DNA of 64,000 bases from positions 248,001-312,000 of the forward strand of contig NZ_CP102602.1 of the NCBI RefSeq assembly GCF_024707485.1, read 5' to 3'. The stretch's first letter is position 1; each line of letters begins with the position of its first letter. Positions 53,783 to 61,941 of this stretch are shown here, in pieces. Made by a program: the position numbers and the translations under genes. The notes below the pieces were generated by a model, which had not been told where the DNA came from, searched no databases, and saw only the letters and a list, made by a program, of their open reading frames with translations. Source of the stretch: Thermococcus thermotolerans. Its GTDB lineage: Archaea; Methanobacteriota_B; Thermococci; Thermococcales; Thermococcaceae.

Positions 53783-54156
53783 TCGATGATAACGTTGACG
53801 AGCTTGACCCTTCTACCCGTTTTCTCCTTTATCCTTTCGATTATCGCGGGGTCGTTGAAGTCTATGACCTCTCCCCCGCTTATCAGGTTGATGTGAGGTT
53901 CCGTGTTGAGCTCAACCCTCGTTTCCCCGTCCAGGGAGAAGAGTTCGAGCAGGCCGAGCTCTTTCAAAGTCAGGACGTTGGAATACAGGGTGGAGAAGCT
54001 CACGGTCGGAAATTCCTCCCTGATTTCATCGAGAACCTCTTTGAGGGATGGATGCTTGCTCCCGATTCTGTCGAGTATCTCCACCAGTTTGAGCCTCTGG
54101 GGCGTGAGCTTGTAGTTGCGCTCTTTGAGCCGTTTGAGGGCCTTTTCTTTCCACAT
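53779..54156 (-). CDS. Fur-family metalloregulator lacking Cys residues
   Basis: This 125-residue Fur/PerR-type regulator has a winged-helix domain (YKLTPQRLKLVEIL near residue 15; FPTVSFSTLYSNVLTLKELG near 50-69) and a shortened dimerisation domain. The usual metal-binding segment HxHHLxCxxCG is reduced to EPHINLISGGEVIDF and there is no Cys in the protein, so structural zinc binding by Cys4 is not possible. The position next to ferritin genes suggests it controls iron or oxidative-stress genes. Two palindromes lie in its upstream region. Confidence 0.86.
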   Translation of the reverse strand: MWKEKALKRLKERNYKLTPQRLKLVEILDRIGSKHPSLKEVLDEIREEFPTVSFSTLYSNVLTLKELGLLELFSLDGETRVELNTEPHINLISGGEVIDFNDPAIIERIKEKTGRRVKLVNVIID

Positions 54157-54189
54157 GATTCATGGCTATGGTGATGAGTTTATAAGTCT

Positions 54190-54219
54190 TTCTAATTAGA
54201 ACTGATTTCTAGATAGAAA
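54190..54219. promoter_or_regulatory. Twin palindromes between the Fur-type and Dps-like genes
   Basis: Site A is TTCTAATTAGAA (54190-54201), a perfect palindrome. Site B is TTTCTAGATAGAAA (54206-54219), with perfect six-base arms around GA. The centres are 17 bp apart. They share the half-site TTCTA and lie near the promoters of both divergent genes, so they are probable operators for the Fur-type protein (inference). Confidence 0.55.
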
Positions 54220-54261
54220 AGTTTATTAAATAAAAATGCCAACAGTTTTCGGTGAAAACCT

Positions 54262-54813
54262 ATGTCTGAACACAACCGAAGACTTGTTGAGAAGGCCGGA
54301 ATAGACGTGGAAAAACTTCTGGATATGCTGATAAGGGCTGCAGCGGCTGAGTTTACGACCTATTACTACTACACGGTTCTGAGAAACCATGCGGCAGGTA
54401 TGGAGGGCGAGACGATAAAGGAGATAATCGAAGACGCCCGCCTTGAGGATAGGAACCACTTTGAGGCCCTCGTTCCGAGGATTTACGAGCTTGGCGGTGA
54501 GCTCCCGAGGGACATCGTTGACTTCTCCAAGATGGCCTGGTGCCGCGACGCTTACCTTCCCGAGGAGCCGACCGTTGAGAACATCCTCAAGGTTCTCCTT
54601 GAGGCGGAGCGCTGTGCGGTCGGCGTTTACACCGAGATATGCAAGTACACCTTTGGAAAAGACCCGAGGACGTACGACCTGGCTTTAGCAATACTCCATG
54701 AGGAGATCGAGCACGAGGCCTGGTTTGAAGAGCTCCTTACCGGCAAGCCAAGCGGCCACTTCAGGAGAACCAAGCCCGGGGAGAGCCCGTTCGTCTCGAA
54801 GTTCCTGAGGTGA
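54262..54813 (+). CDS. Dps-like ferritin-family protein (DPSL type)
   Basis: The 183-residue protein has metal-binding Glu and His residues in [24 protein letters not shown] near residue 58, [14 protein letters not shown] near 115 and [10 protein letters not shown] near 150. The Cys residues in the second half (CRDAY, ERC, EIC) are characteristic of the archaeal Dps-like (thioferritin) group, which forms 12-mers that use peroxide to store iron. GGTGA precedes the ATG. It is divergent from the Fur-type regulator. Confidence 0.85.
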   Translation: MSEHNRRLVEKAGIDVEKLLDMLIRAAAAEFTTYYYYTVLRNHAAGMEGETIKEIIEDARLEDRNHFEALVPRIYELGGELPRDIVDFSKMAWCRDAYLPEEPTVENILKVLLEAERCAVGVYTEICKYTFGKDPRTYDLALAILHEEIEHEAWFEELLTGKPSGHFRRTKPGESPFVSKFLR

Positions 54814-54855
54814 AAGGGTTATTAACCTCCGGACGTATTATCTTGTGGTGATACC

Positions 54856-55158
54856 ATGCTCGCTGAAAAGCCCTACCTCCTCGGGAGGGAGAAGCCCCTC
54901 TCAAAGAGGGAAATAGCCCAGGCCCTCCGCTGGGCCATAGAGGCCGAGCTCGACGCCATAAGCTTCTACGAACAGCTGGCGGAGCTCATAGAGGACGAGA
55001 GGATAAAGCACATCTTCTACGACGTCGCCAACGAGGAGAAGGAGCACGTTGGGGAGTTCCTGGCGGCGCTCCTTGAGGTCGATGAGGAGCTCGTGAAGTA
55101 CATGAAGGAAGGCTTCGAGGAGGTTGAGGAAGAGACCGGCATAAAGGTCGAACTGTGA
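54856..55158 (+). CDS. Encapsulated-ferritin-like two-helix protein, stand-alone
   Basis: The 100-residue half-ferritin has its metal-binding Glu in AIEAELDAISFYEQ (about residue 32) and ExxH in NEEKEHVGEF (about 62), the pattern of EncFtn cargo proteins. In Pyrococcus furiosus such a domain is fused to the encapsulin shell protein, as I recall. Here it is a separate gene. No encapsulin gene follows. It would form a ring-shaped oligomer with ferroxidase sites at interfaces. GGTGATACC precedes the ATG. Confidence 0.8.
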   Translation: MLAEKPYLLGREKPLSKREIAQALRWAIEAELDAISFYEQLAELIEDERIKHIFYDVANEEKEHVGEFLAALLEVDEELVKYMKEGFEEVEEETGIKVEL

Positions 55159-55284
55159 CCCTTTCATTCCTCTTTTCCCTCGCTTCCTTTCGATTCTCGT
55201 GCACTAAGCAGTAGGTTGATGCACCCTTTTGCTCAATGAAAAACGTTATTAAGGTTCGACGTTCATATAGTTCTGGTGATGTGC

Positions 55285-55728
55285 ATGGTTGAACCACTCG
55301 TTAAGAGGGCCTACGAGACCGAAAAGAAGGCCGCCGCGAGCTACACCGATGGTCTTGGCCTCATAAGGGGACAGGGTCTGAAGTACACCAAGGTTGAGGA
55401 AGTCGTCGGCAGGATAGCCGTGGACACGATAATACACAAGCATCTGATGAAGGCCATCCTGGAGGCCCAGAAGGAGCTGGAGAAGCTCGCGGGAGAAGGC
55501 CCCATAGAGGAGGTCAAGGAGGTCGAACTTGTACCGGAGCAGAAGGCCCTGGTCAAGCGCTTTGCCGAGATGCATCTGGAGATTGAAAAGGACATGATAG
55601 AGACCTACCAGAAGATGGCCGAGAAGATGACACACCCGCTGTTTAAAGGCCTCGCCGAGGCCCTTGTCGAGAATGAGAAGGAACACCACAGAATTCTGGC
55701 GGAGCTAATAGCAAAGTACAGGGAGTGA
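55285..55728 (+). CDS. Ferritin-like protein with an altered first iron site
   Basis: The 147-residue helical bundle has Glu in AYETEKKAAASY, Glu in EMHLEIEKDMIETYQ and EKEH in NEKEHHRIL near residue 132, but the first ExxH is replaced by a stretch reading VDTIIHKHL. The metal site may therefore be partial or use other ligands. ATG 55285 follows GGTGAT with four bases between. Its role is presumably in iron or oxygen metabolism, by context. Confidence 0.68.
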   Translation: MVEPLVKRAYETEKKAAASYTDGLGLIRGQGLKYTKVEEVVGRIAVDTIIHKHLMKAILEAQKELEKLAGEGPIEEVKEVELVPEQKALVKRFAEMHLEIEKDMIETYQKMAEKMTHPLFKGLAEALVENEKEHHRILAELIAKYRE

Positions 55729-55791
55729 ATAACGGAGACGTACCCTTTTCTGGCATCTTTTTAATTTGTGGGTTGAAAAAGAAAAACTGGA

Positions 55792-56313
55792 CTACGGCCC
55801 AACGTGCATCATCTGGCTGTACATCTCCCAGTCGAGGAGGAGCTCGTATTCGGCGCGTAGGGTGTAGTAGTGACCCTTCTCCATGTCGCTGAGGTAGCGC
55901 ATGAGCCTTTTCCTGTCGTCGGTCTCCACGATTTTTTCGATTTCCTCATAGAAGTGTGCCGCTATCTCCTCGGCACGCATAGCCCAGCGGATGAGTTCTA
56001 TGATGTCTTGAGCACTATTGAGCTCCCTTGCCACAGGCTTCAGTTCGGGCCCTATGTGCTCCTTCGGGAAGAGTATCTCCTTTCCGGGGAACATGCTCTC
56101 GTACATCTTTCTCAGGAGCGCCTCGTGTTTGCCTTCCTCACTGGCGAGCCACTCAATCTTTTCCTTCAGTGATCCTATCTCTATCCTCTCGGCCAGGCTC
56201 TCATAGAACCTCCTTGCTCCCATCTCAGCCTTTATGGCCATCCCGAGGAGCTCCTCAAGGGAGAAATCCTTAACCTTTTCGAGGGGAAGCCCCTCGTCAA
56301 GTTCATGAACCAT
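55792..56313 (-). CDS. Ferritin-like di-iron protein
   Basis: A 173-residue four-helix protein with Glu in KAEMGARRFYES, EGKH in SEEGKHEALL (about residue 63), Glu in RAEEIAAHFYEE and EKGH in MEKGHYYTL (about residue 145). All iron ligands are present. It is the last gene of an operon with two MIP18-like genes (three-base gaps). Confidence 0.82.
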   Translation of the reverse strand: MVHELDEGLPLEKVKDFSLEELLGMAIKAEMGARRFYESLAERIEIGSLKEKIEWLASEEGKHEALLRKMYESMFPGKEILFPKEHIGPELKPVARELNSAQDIIELIRWAMRAEEIAAHFYEEIEKIVETDDRKRLMRYLSDMEKGHYYTLRAEYELLLDWEMYSQMMHVGP

Positions 56314-56316
56314 AAA

Positions 56317-56667
56317 TCACCCCTCCGCAAGCAACAGTCCAATTTCGTTGTAGATTCTTATTCTATTAAACCCTTCCGCCTTCAGGGCGTCCATTATCTC
56401 CCTCAGTATTCTGTTCTGGACGTTTATGGCCAGCACCTGGCAGAAGTGACACTCCGGCGTTGACCTGGCCATCAGGAGAAAAACCTCGACCTCGTCCCCT
56501 TTTACGGTCAGCCCATAGAGGAGCCCCTCTTCGACGATATTGAGTCCGGTTTCAGGGTCGTGGACTTTTTCCAGAATCCTGACTACCCTGGAAACTTCGG
56601 GGGGCAGGTCCTCCCTGGGGCCCCTTTTGGGCTTCTTCTTTGCTTTGAAAAGTTCAAAGAGTCCCAA
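56317..56667 (-). CDS. MIP18/DUF59-like protein with Cys pair
   Basis: The 116-residue protein has a basic N-terminal segment and then a DUF59 core (VHDPETGLNIVEEGLLYGLTV, about residues 35-55). ECHFC around residue 73 could bind a metal or cluster. It resembles proteins involved in Fe-S assembly. The start is TTG, one codon after the preceding gene's stop. Of the three DUF59-type proteins in the window, only this one keeps Cys residues. Confidence 0.74.
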   Translation of the reverse strand: MGLFELFKAKKKPKRGPREDLPPEVSRVVRILEKVHDPETGLNIVEEGLLYGLTVKGDEVEVFLLMARSTPECHFCQVLAINVQNRILREIMDALKAEGFNRIRIYNEIGLLLAEG

Positions 56668-56670
56668 GGC

Positions 56671-57030
56671 TCAGACCTTCTCCGTGCTTATATCCTCAAT
56701 TGTATACCCCTTCTTGTTCTCAAAAACTCCGACGGGGTTGTTCTTGAGGTCGTAGACGTAGACGTTCTGGAACTTCACCAGGGCAAAGCGCTCTATTATG
56801 TCGCCTATTATCTTGGAGTATGCTATCGCACTCGCCCCGGTTATGTTGTACTCGGCGTGGCTCTCGAAGTTGAGCCAGACCCTGAGGGTATCTTCGGAAA
56901 CCTCAAGTCCTGCAACCACTCCCGAGTCGAGTATGTCTCCCCCCGTAACGGGGTCGGTTATCTTTGCGAGCTCATCGAGGACAGCCCTGTAGTGCTGGGG
57001 CCACTCCCTGCCGGGCATGTAAACCTTCAT
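56671..57030 (-). CDS. MIP18/DUF59-like protein without Cys
   Basis: The 119-residue protein has ITDPVTGGDILDSGVVAGLEV (about residues 22-42), then a strand and a helix region ending in VKFQNVYVYDLKNN, following the DUF59 layout. No Cys is present, so a direct cluster-carrying role is unlikely. It is probably a binding partner of the next protein. ATG 57030 was chosen because GGTGAG precedes it; GTG 57039 is the alternative. Confidence 0.68.
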   Translation of the reverse strand: MKVYMPGREWPQHYRAVLDELAKITDPVTGGDILDSGVVAGLEVSEDTLRVWLNFESHAEYNITGASAIAYSKIIGDIIERFALVKFQNVYVYDLKNNPVGVFENKKGYTIEDISTEKV

Positions 57031-57062
57031 TTTTCTCACCTGAGGGGAGTTAGAGTGTCCAG

Positions 57063-57668
57063 TTATAAGCTTTCCTGGGCAGTTCTGGGGAAGCGTTCTC
57101 TAAGGACGCCGTGGAGCGCGACGAGTATTGTGACCCAGAGGGCGGTCGAAATGATGTACAGAGTCATGGCGACCGGATTTCCGGGTTCGGATGCGTTCAG
57201 GGGCACGAAGAGGGTGAACAGCCACGCTGAAAGCCTCGCCCCCCTGCTGTGGGATTTGGGGGTGTGGACGTAGAACGCCGCGGCGTCCATGAGGATCACG
57301 ACGGCTATGGCAGAAAACGATTCGATAACATACAGGGTTCTGTTTCCACTCAGCACGAGCGAGCCCACTATTACCGCCACTTGGATGAGCATCTCCGGCT
57401 TCGCCCTCACGAGGCCGCTTTCAGATAGGGCGTAGACTATCAGGGCCGGCCCGAGAATGGCAGGGAGCGCCATGACCTCGGTCCCCATACTCAGCATCAG
57501 CTCGACAAATCCGAGTGCCGTCAGGAGCCCGCCGAGGAACATGAACCGCGAGATGCTCTTTGTCCCGAGCCGGAACTTCTCTATATTCCTTGAAAGGTTC
57601 CACGTCAGAAAAATCCCGAGAAGAACCAGGATTCCACCAACGCTCATGATAACGTGGTACTGGTACAT
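57063..57668 (-). CDS. Polytopic membrane protein, function unknown
   Basis: The 201-residue protein has six predicted transmembrane segments and very short loops. There is no charge cluster or domain that suggests a function. It lies 32 bases upstream of the MIP18-like operon on the same strand and may be part of it. The family is not recognised. Confidence 0.6.
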   Translation of the reverse strand: MYQYHVIMSVGGILVLLGIFLTWNLSRNIEKFRLGTKSISRFMFLGGLLTALGFVELMLSMGTEVMALPAILGPALIVYALSESGLVRAKPEMLIQVAVIVGSLVLSGNRTLYVIESFSAIAVVILMDAAAFYVHTPKSHSRGARLSAWLFTLFVPLNASEPGNPVAMTLYIISTALWVTILVALHGVLRERFPRTAQESL

Positions 57669-57782
57669 CTTCTATCATCTCAGTCATCCATTATGAAATA
57701 CCGTTATCGGCAGTATAAATAAACCTTCCGGGCTTCAGGGGAAACATTAAAAAGAGGGGGTTGGGGCAGAAAATGAAAGGGT

Positions 57783-58130
57783 TCACTCAAGCGTAATCTC
57801 GTTCTCCCAGAGGCCGTGGATGTTGCAGTAGCTGAGGGCGTAGAGCTTGCCCTTCTTGGCAGTCCTGAAGAAGAAGACCGCCCTCGGCTCGGTGAGTGGG
57901 TCGCTGTGGTTGGTGAAGGCGACCCTTCCGACGAGTATCGGGAAGTTCTCGCCCTCAGGGTGGAAGTAGAGCTCGATCCAGGCGATGTGGTGCTCTGGCG
58001 TGTTGGGGTGAGGTATCTCCTTGCCGACTTGGACCTCCACCTTAACGAGGCCGCCTTCTTTGGTATATTCTATAACGGGGACGTGCTTCTCCCCCTTCCA
58101 GTCTCCACTCCTTATGGTTCCGCTTATCAT
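57783..58130 (-). CDS. sor: Superoxide reductase (neelaredoxin type)
   Basis: The 115-residue enzyme reduces superoxide to peroxide without oxygen release. The iron ligands are seen as Glu14 and His16 (GEKHVP), His41 and His47 (IPHPNTPEHH), and Cys102 and His105 (CNIHG), as in the 1Fe class II SOR. It lacks the desulforedoxin domain. Electrons come from rubredoxin, encoded immediately upstream. ATG 58130 follows GGTGATGAAG. Confidence 0.95.
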   Translation of the reverse strand: MISGTIRSGDWKGEKHVPVIEYTKEGGLVKVEVQVGKEIPHPNTPEHHIAWIELYFHPEGENFPILVGRVAFTNHSDPLTEPRAVFFFRTAKKGKLYALSYCNIHGLWENEITLE

Positions 58131-58140
58131 CTTCATCACC

Positions 58141-58302
58141 TCACTCTATCTTTTCAAACATTTCCTTTGGTGCACCGCAGAGCGGGCAGACCCAGTCTTC
58201 GGGGAGGTCCTCAAACTTGGTTCCGGGCTCGATTCCCGTGTCGGGATCGCCCTCGTCCTCATCGTAGATGTATCCGCATACTATACATTTCCATTTGGCC
58301 AT
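58141..58302 (-). CDS. rub: Rubredoxin
   Basis: A 53-residue rubredoxin. Cys6, Cys9, Cys39 and Cys42 (KCIVCG and VCPLCG) bind the single iron. Aromatic residues (Tyr11, Tyr13, Trp37) are as usual. The start ATG 58302 follows GGCGGTGAAAGAA. The stop is 10 bases before the SOR start, so the two form an operon. It transfers electrons from NROR (59-60 kb) to SOR and probably to rubrerythrin and the flavodiiron protein. Confidence 0.96.
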   Translation of the reverse strand: MAKWKCIVCGYIYDEDEGDPDTGIEPGTKFEDLPEDWVCPLCGAPKEMFEKIE

Positions 58303-58333
58303 TTCTTTCACCGCCCAAATGTTATTAGTTCGA

Positions 58334-58358
58334 CCTTATAAGGTTTGCGCCTCAAACC
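58334..58358 (-). promoter_or_regulatory. Rubredoxin-SOR promoter with inverted repeat
   Basis: A TATA-like CCTTATAAGG (58334-58343) overlaps an inverted repeat with arms GGTTTG and CAAACC (58342-58358) on the upstream side. A regulator could bind here. The arms resemble, in reversed orientation, those found upstream of rubrerythrin. Confidence 0.45.
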
Positions 58359-58382
58359 CGAGAAATGGAAAAAGCGAAAAGT

Positions 58383-58898
58383 TCACTCAAAGACCACGAA
58401 CTTGTCTCTCGGGGCCCCGCAGATCGGGCAGTACTCTGGGGCCTCATCGACGGCGGTGTATCCACACACCGGGCAGATGTAGACCTTTTTTATCTCAATG
58501 TCCTTTCCGCTCTCTGCGAGCTCCTTGGCCTTGGCGTAAAGCTCGGCGTGTATCTTCTCGGCCTCAAGGGCGTAGTGGGTCGTCCTCACCGCGTCCTTCT
58601 CACCCTGGAACTCGGCGGCGTTCTTAAAGACCGGGTACATCTCCTCGACCTCATAGGTTTCGCCGTCTATACCTGCCTGCAGGTTCTCCGGGGTCTTGCC
58701 CAGGTGTTCAAGGGCTATGAAATGGTTTTTAGCGTGGACAAACTCAGCGTGGGCGATAGCTCTGAAGAGCTTGGCTATGTTGGGGAATCCTTCCTTCTCG
58801 GCCTGCTCGGCAAAAATCAGGTACCTCATGTGTGCCATACTTTCGCCGGCAAAGGCATCCTCCAGAAACTTTCGGGTCATTTTCCTTTTCACTGCCAT
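58383..58898 (-). CDS. rbr: Rubrerythrin
   Basis: The 171-residue peroxide reductase has an N-terminal di-iron four-helix bundle (FAGESMAHMRYLIFAEQA, AHAEFVHAKNH, ALEAEKIHAELY) and a C-terminal rubredoxin-like domain with CPVCG and CPICG (about residues 142-162). It turns hydrogen peroxide into water using electrons from rubredoxin and NROR. ATG 58898 follows GGTGGTAGGC. Confidence 0.95.
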   Translation of the reverse strand: MAVKRKMTRKFLEDAFAGESMAHMRYLIFAEQAEKEGFPNIAKLFRAIAHAEFVHAKNHFIALEHLGKTPENLQAGIDGETYEVEEMYPVFKNAAEFQGEKDAVRTTHYALEAEKIHAELYAKAKELAESGKDIEIKKVYICPVCGYTAVDEAPEYCPICGAPRDKFVVFE

Positions 58899-58943
58899 GC
58901 CTACCACCTACAAACGTTGTTGCATTAATATTTCCGCGCCAGG

Positions 58944-58975
58944 GGTATATAACGATTTTCCAAACCAAAAGTTTG
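58944..58975 (-). promoter_or_regulatory. Rubrerythrin promoter with AAC-type inverted repeat
   Basis: On the minus strand, CAAACTTTTGGTTTG (58961-58975) lies about 9 bases upstream of the TATA-like element around 58944-58953. The same AACTTTT(T)GGTT core occurs at the same place upstream of the flavodiiron gene. Confidence 0.5.
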
Positions 58976-58989
58976 ATGAGATGTGCACT

Positions 58990-60075
58990 TCAGTCAGGGG
59001 GTAGTCCTTCTCTGATAATTTTTTCGAGCCTTAAGGCTTTCCTGAGGTCACCGAGGACGACGGCACCGATGGCTTTCTCACCCTCGTAAAAGACCTTGGT
59101 GTTTCCATCGAGCCATTCACTCCGCCCTTTTGTCCGTCCGATGATGGCCACGCTGAAGTCGGCGAACTTGAAGAACGCGGATCTGAACGATAGGTCATAG
59201 CGCTCGTCGGCGCCTCTCAACACTCTGGCAAGAACCTTCGCCTGCTCGATGGCAGCCTTGGCGGTTCCTCCGATGACGCCCCCCAGTTCCGCGCAGTCCC
59301 CTATGGCGTAGACGTCCCTGGCCGATGTTCTGAGGTGGTCATCGACCAGTATTCCCCTGCCGGCGTGGATGCCGCTCTTAACTGCCAGCTCCCTGTTCGG
59401 CACTATTCCAAAGGCGCAGACCTTCAGCTTCCCCGGAATGTACCCCGTTTCGGTGTTCAGGCCGTCTTCGTCGGCGCTTATGGCCTGCGACTTCAGATGG
59501 AACTCGACCCCAGTCCCTTCAAGCTCCTCTTTGATGCGTTCGCTCAGCTCGCGGTCCAGGCCGAGAAGGGTCTCCCTCCGGTGGACTACCCTCACGGTGT
59601 ATCCGGCTTTGGCGAGGTTTCCCGCCAGTTCAAGTGCTATGAAGCCCCCACCGAGTATCGTCACCTCGCCCTCGTCCTCAAGACGCTCTTTTATCAGCTT
59701 TGCATCTTCGAGGGTCCTAAGCGTTAGGATGTGCTCCTTCCCCCTAATAGAGGGTTCTCTGGCCCTCGCTCCGGTCGCTATGACGAGGGCGTCGTAGGGT
59801 ATCTCACCCCTTTCCGTCACGAGAACCTTTCTGAGCCTGTCGATCAGCTTTGCCTTGGCTCCAAGGAGCAGGTTTATCCCATTCTTCTCGTACCACTCCA
59901 GGGAATATGGAAAGAGCTTTTTCTCCGGCAGAAAGCCCGCTATGTAGTGGCTCAGCATGGGCCTGGAGTAGTGGGGCAGGTTTTCCTTCTCGACTATGGT
60001 CACGTCGAATTCTTTGCTCAGGTCCTTGGCAAGCTCAACGCCTCCCGGCCCGTTGCCGACTATAACGACCCTCAC
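58990..60075 (-). CDS. nror: NAD(P)H:rubredoxin oxidoreductase
   Basis: The 361-residue FAD-dependent reductase has an N-terminal FAD motif [14 protein letters not shown], a mid-protein NAD(P) motif [12 protein letters not shown] near residue 143 and the FAD motif [11 protein letters not shown] near residue 255. It supplies electrons from NAD(P)H to rubredoxin. The start is GTG after GGTGAGGTGACAGC. The gene follows the ferritin-like gene at 60085 by nine bases and is likely co-transcribed with it. Confidence 0.92.
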   Translation of the reverse strand: MRVVIVGNGPGGVELAKDLSKEFDVTIVEKENLPHYSRPMLSHYIAGFLPEKKLFPYSLEWYEKNGINLLLGAKAKLIDRLRKVLVTERGEIPYDALVIATGARAREPSIRGKEHILTLRTLEDAKLIKERLEDEGEVTILGGGFIALELAGNLAKAGYTVRVVHRRETLLGLDRELSERIKEELEGTGVEFHLKSQAISADEDGLNTETGYIPGKLKVCAFGIVPNRELAVKSGIHAGRGILVDDHLRTSARDVYAIGDCAELGGVIGGTAKAAIEQAKVLARVLRGADERYDLSFRSAFFKFADFSVAIIGRTKGRSEWLDGNTKVFYEGEKAIGAVVLGDLRKALRLEKIIREGLPPD

Positions 60076-60084
60076 GCTGTCACC

Positions 60085-60624
60085 TCACCGCCTGGTGTGC
60101 GGTCCCAGGTAGAGCTCCAGCTGGGCACCGAAGAATTCTATCGGTGCGTTCACGTACTCCTGCTGCCCCTGCGTCACGTCATCAAGATACTCTGTATGGC
60201 TCCGTATCGCCGCATAGTGCGCCCTTTCCTGAGCCGCCAGGAATTTGAATATGCCCCCGTGTTCGGGGAGAGTTTCGGCGAGGTGCGAGTATATCCTCTC
60301 CGCGTTCTTCTCGTTCTCCAGAGCAACCCTCATGGCCTCTATAAGGTTCGCGACGGTATCTACCTTCACAGACGTCTCAGCAAGGGGTATGCCTTCGGGG
60401 ATGGGGTATTCTGTGTCCCCAAAGAGTTCCTCGTACAGCTTGAGGAGTATTCTCTTGTGGTTCTCCTCTGCCTTGGCAAGGTCCTTAAAAAACTCCCCAA
60501 GGAGCGCCCCGCTCTTTGACGCGAGGTGCTCGTAGAACTCCTTTGCCTCCTGTTCAGAGGCCAGGGCGTAGCCCAGTATTTCTCTGGGCGACAGCCCGGC
60601 AAGTTTTTCAAAAATGTCCTCCAT
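60085..60624 (-). CDS. Ferritin-like di-iron protein
   Basis: The 179-residue four-helix protein has Glu in ASEQEAKEFYEH, EENH in KAEENHKRIL (about residue 52), Glu in ENEKNAERIYSH and ERAH in AQERAHYAAI (about residue 134). All metal ligands are present. ATG 60624 follows GGTGGT with four bases between. It is probably the first gene of an operon with NROR, suggesting a rubredoxin-dependent reductase activity. Confidence 0.82.
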   Translation of the reverse strand: MEDIFEKLAGLSPREILGYALASEQEAKEFYEHLASKSGALLGEFFKDLAKAEENHKRILLKLYEELFGDTEYPIPEGIPLAETSVKVDTVANLIEAMRVALENEKNAERIYSHLAETLPEHGGIFKFLAAQERAHYAAIRSHTEYLDDVTQGQQEYVNAPIEFFGAQLELYLGPHTRR

Positions 60625-60682
60625 ATATACCACCACTGTCAGTTATGTCGGTTCAGTATTTAAATATGAGGGAAGGTAAGGG

Positions 60683-61912
60683 TCAACCTGTCCATGCAAC
60701 GAGCTTCCTGATACCCTCTCTGAGTTTTTCCTCGTCCTCCGGCCTCGGCATGCCGCGGCTCTCAACTACATCCACGAGGTCAAACTTGCTGCGCGTTATG
60801 AGGGTCTCTATCTTCTTGCCAGCGACGCCGGCCCATCCAAAGGCCCCAACGATAAGCACGGGCTTCTCGTAGTTGGCCTTGTCCAGTATCTCGTAGAGGG
60901 TGTAGCGTATCCTCGGGTGTATCTCGGCCTCATAGGTGGAGGCTCCGATGATTATTGCCTCGCTGTCAGGGACTTCGCCGAGAATGTCGCTTACCGCGGG
61001 GGCTTCCTTGTCGGTGAACCTGTAGACGACGGGCTTCTTTCCGTGCTTCTTAAGTTCGTCTATGACGACCTCCATTCTCCTCTCAACGAATCCGTACATG
61101 GAGTCGTAGATTACCAGAATCTTGTCTTTCTCAGGAATTCCTGCTCCAACGCGCTCATAGTGCTCGAATATCCTCATCGGATTCTTACGCCAGATTAAGC
61201 CGTGCCCGGGGAGTATCATCCTGGCCTCTTCAACTATTCCAAGGCTTTTGAGCTTCTTGATGTTCTGGACGATGTACTTGTGGTAGTGACCTATGACCGT
61301 GACTATGTACTTGGTCACGTGGGGAAGGTATTTTTTAACGACCTCCTCGTCGCTGTCGTCTACCGCTTCCGGGATTCCGTAGCCGCCCCCGGCGTCGCAG
61401 CTGAATATGAGCTTATCCTCGACCACATAGGTTATCATCGTGTCCGGCCAGTGAAGCCAGGGGACGGTTATGAAACGGAAAGTCCTTCCGCCGATTTGAA
61501 TCTCCTCGCCGTCCGCTATCGTGTGGAAGTTCTCGACCACGTTTTCTCCAAAGAAGCCTTCCATGAAGCGCTTGGCAAAGGTGGTTCCTATGAGCTTCGC
61601 TTTATAGCCGTTGGCCTCAAGGACCGCTGGAATTGCCCCGCTGTGGTCGGGCTCCGTGTGGTGGATTATAATGTGAGTTATCTCCTTCGGATCAACGAGC
61701 TTCCTCAGGGTCTCAAGGAACTCCTCTGTGTAGTCCTTCTTCCAGGCGTCGAAGAGAACAACCGCATCGCCGGTCTTCATGAGGTAAGCGTTGTAGGTTA
61801 TCCCCTCGGGGATGTCCCACGTTGCTTCAAAGTACTTTATCCTTTCATCGTCAATCCTCAGAATGTAGAGTTCGGGTTCGTCAAGTATCTTTTCGACCCA
61901 TATCTTGGGCAT
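60683..61912 (-). CDS. fdp: Flavodiiron protein (oxygen/NO reductase)
   Basis: The 409-residue protein has an N-terminal metallo-beta-lactamase-like di-iron domain (HHTEPDHSG near residue 84; HWPD and CDAGGG; ILPGHG near residue 235) and a C-terminal flavodoxin domain (VIYDSMYGFVERR near residue 270; GASTYEAEIHP near 330). It reduces oxygen, NO or both to harmless products using electrons from rubredoxin. ATG 61912 follows GGTGGTGAAA. Confidence 0.93.
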   Translation of the reverse strand: MPKIWVEKILDEPELYILRIDDERIKYFEATWDIPEGITYNAYLMKTGDAVVLFDAWKKDYTEEFLETLRKLVDPKEITHIIIHHTEPDHSGAIPAVLEANGYKAKLIGTTFAKRFMEGFFGENVVENFHTIADGEEIQIGGRTFRFITVPWLHWPDTMITYVVEDKLIFSCDAGGGYGIPEAVDDSDEEVVKKYLPHVTKYIVTVIGHYHKYIVQNIKKLKSLGIVEEARMILPGHGLIWRKNPMRIFEHYERVGAGIPEKDKILVIYDSMYGFVERRMEVVIDELKKHGKKPVVYRFTDKEAPAVSDILGEVPDSEAIIIGASTYEAEIHPRIRYTLYEILDKANYEKPVLIVGAFGWAGVAGKKIETLITRSKFDLVDVVESRGMPRPEDEEKLREGIRKLVAWTG

Positions 61913-61941
61913 TTTCACCACCGAACCTATTTGGTGCGGGA

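Noticed and set aside
58342-58975. SurR-type sites (GTTn3AAC) before the rubredoxin and rubrerythrin genes
   Set aside because: Only the AACn5GTT part is visible at rubrerythrin and the palindromic half is absent, so calling SurR would be an over-reading.
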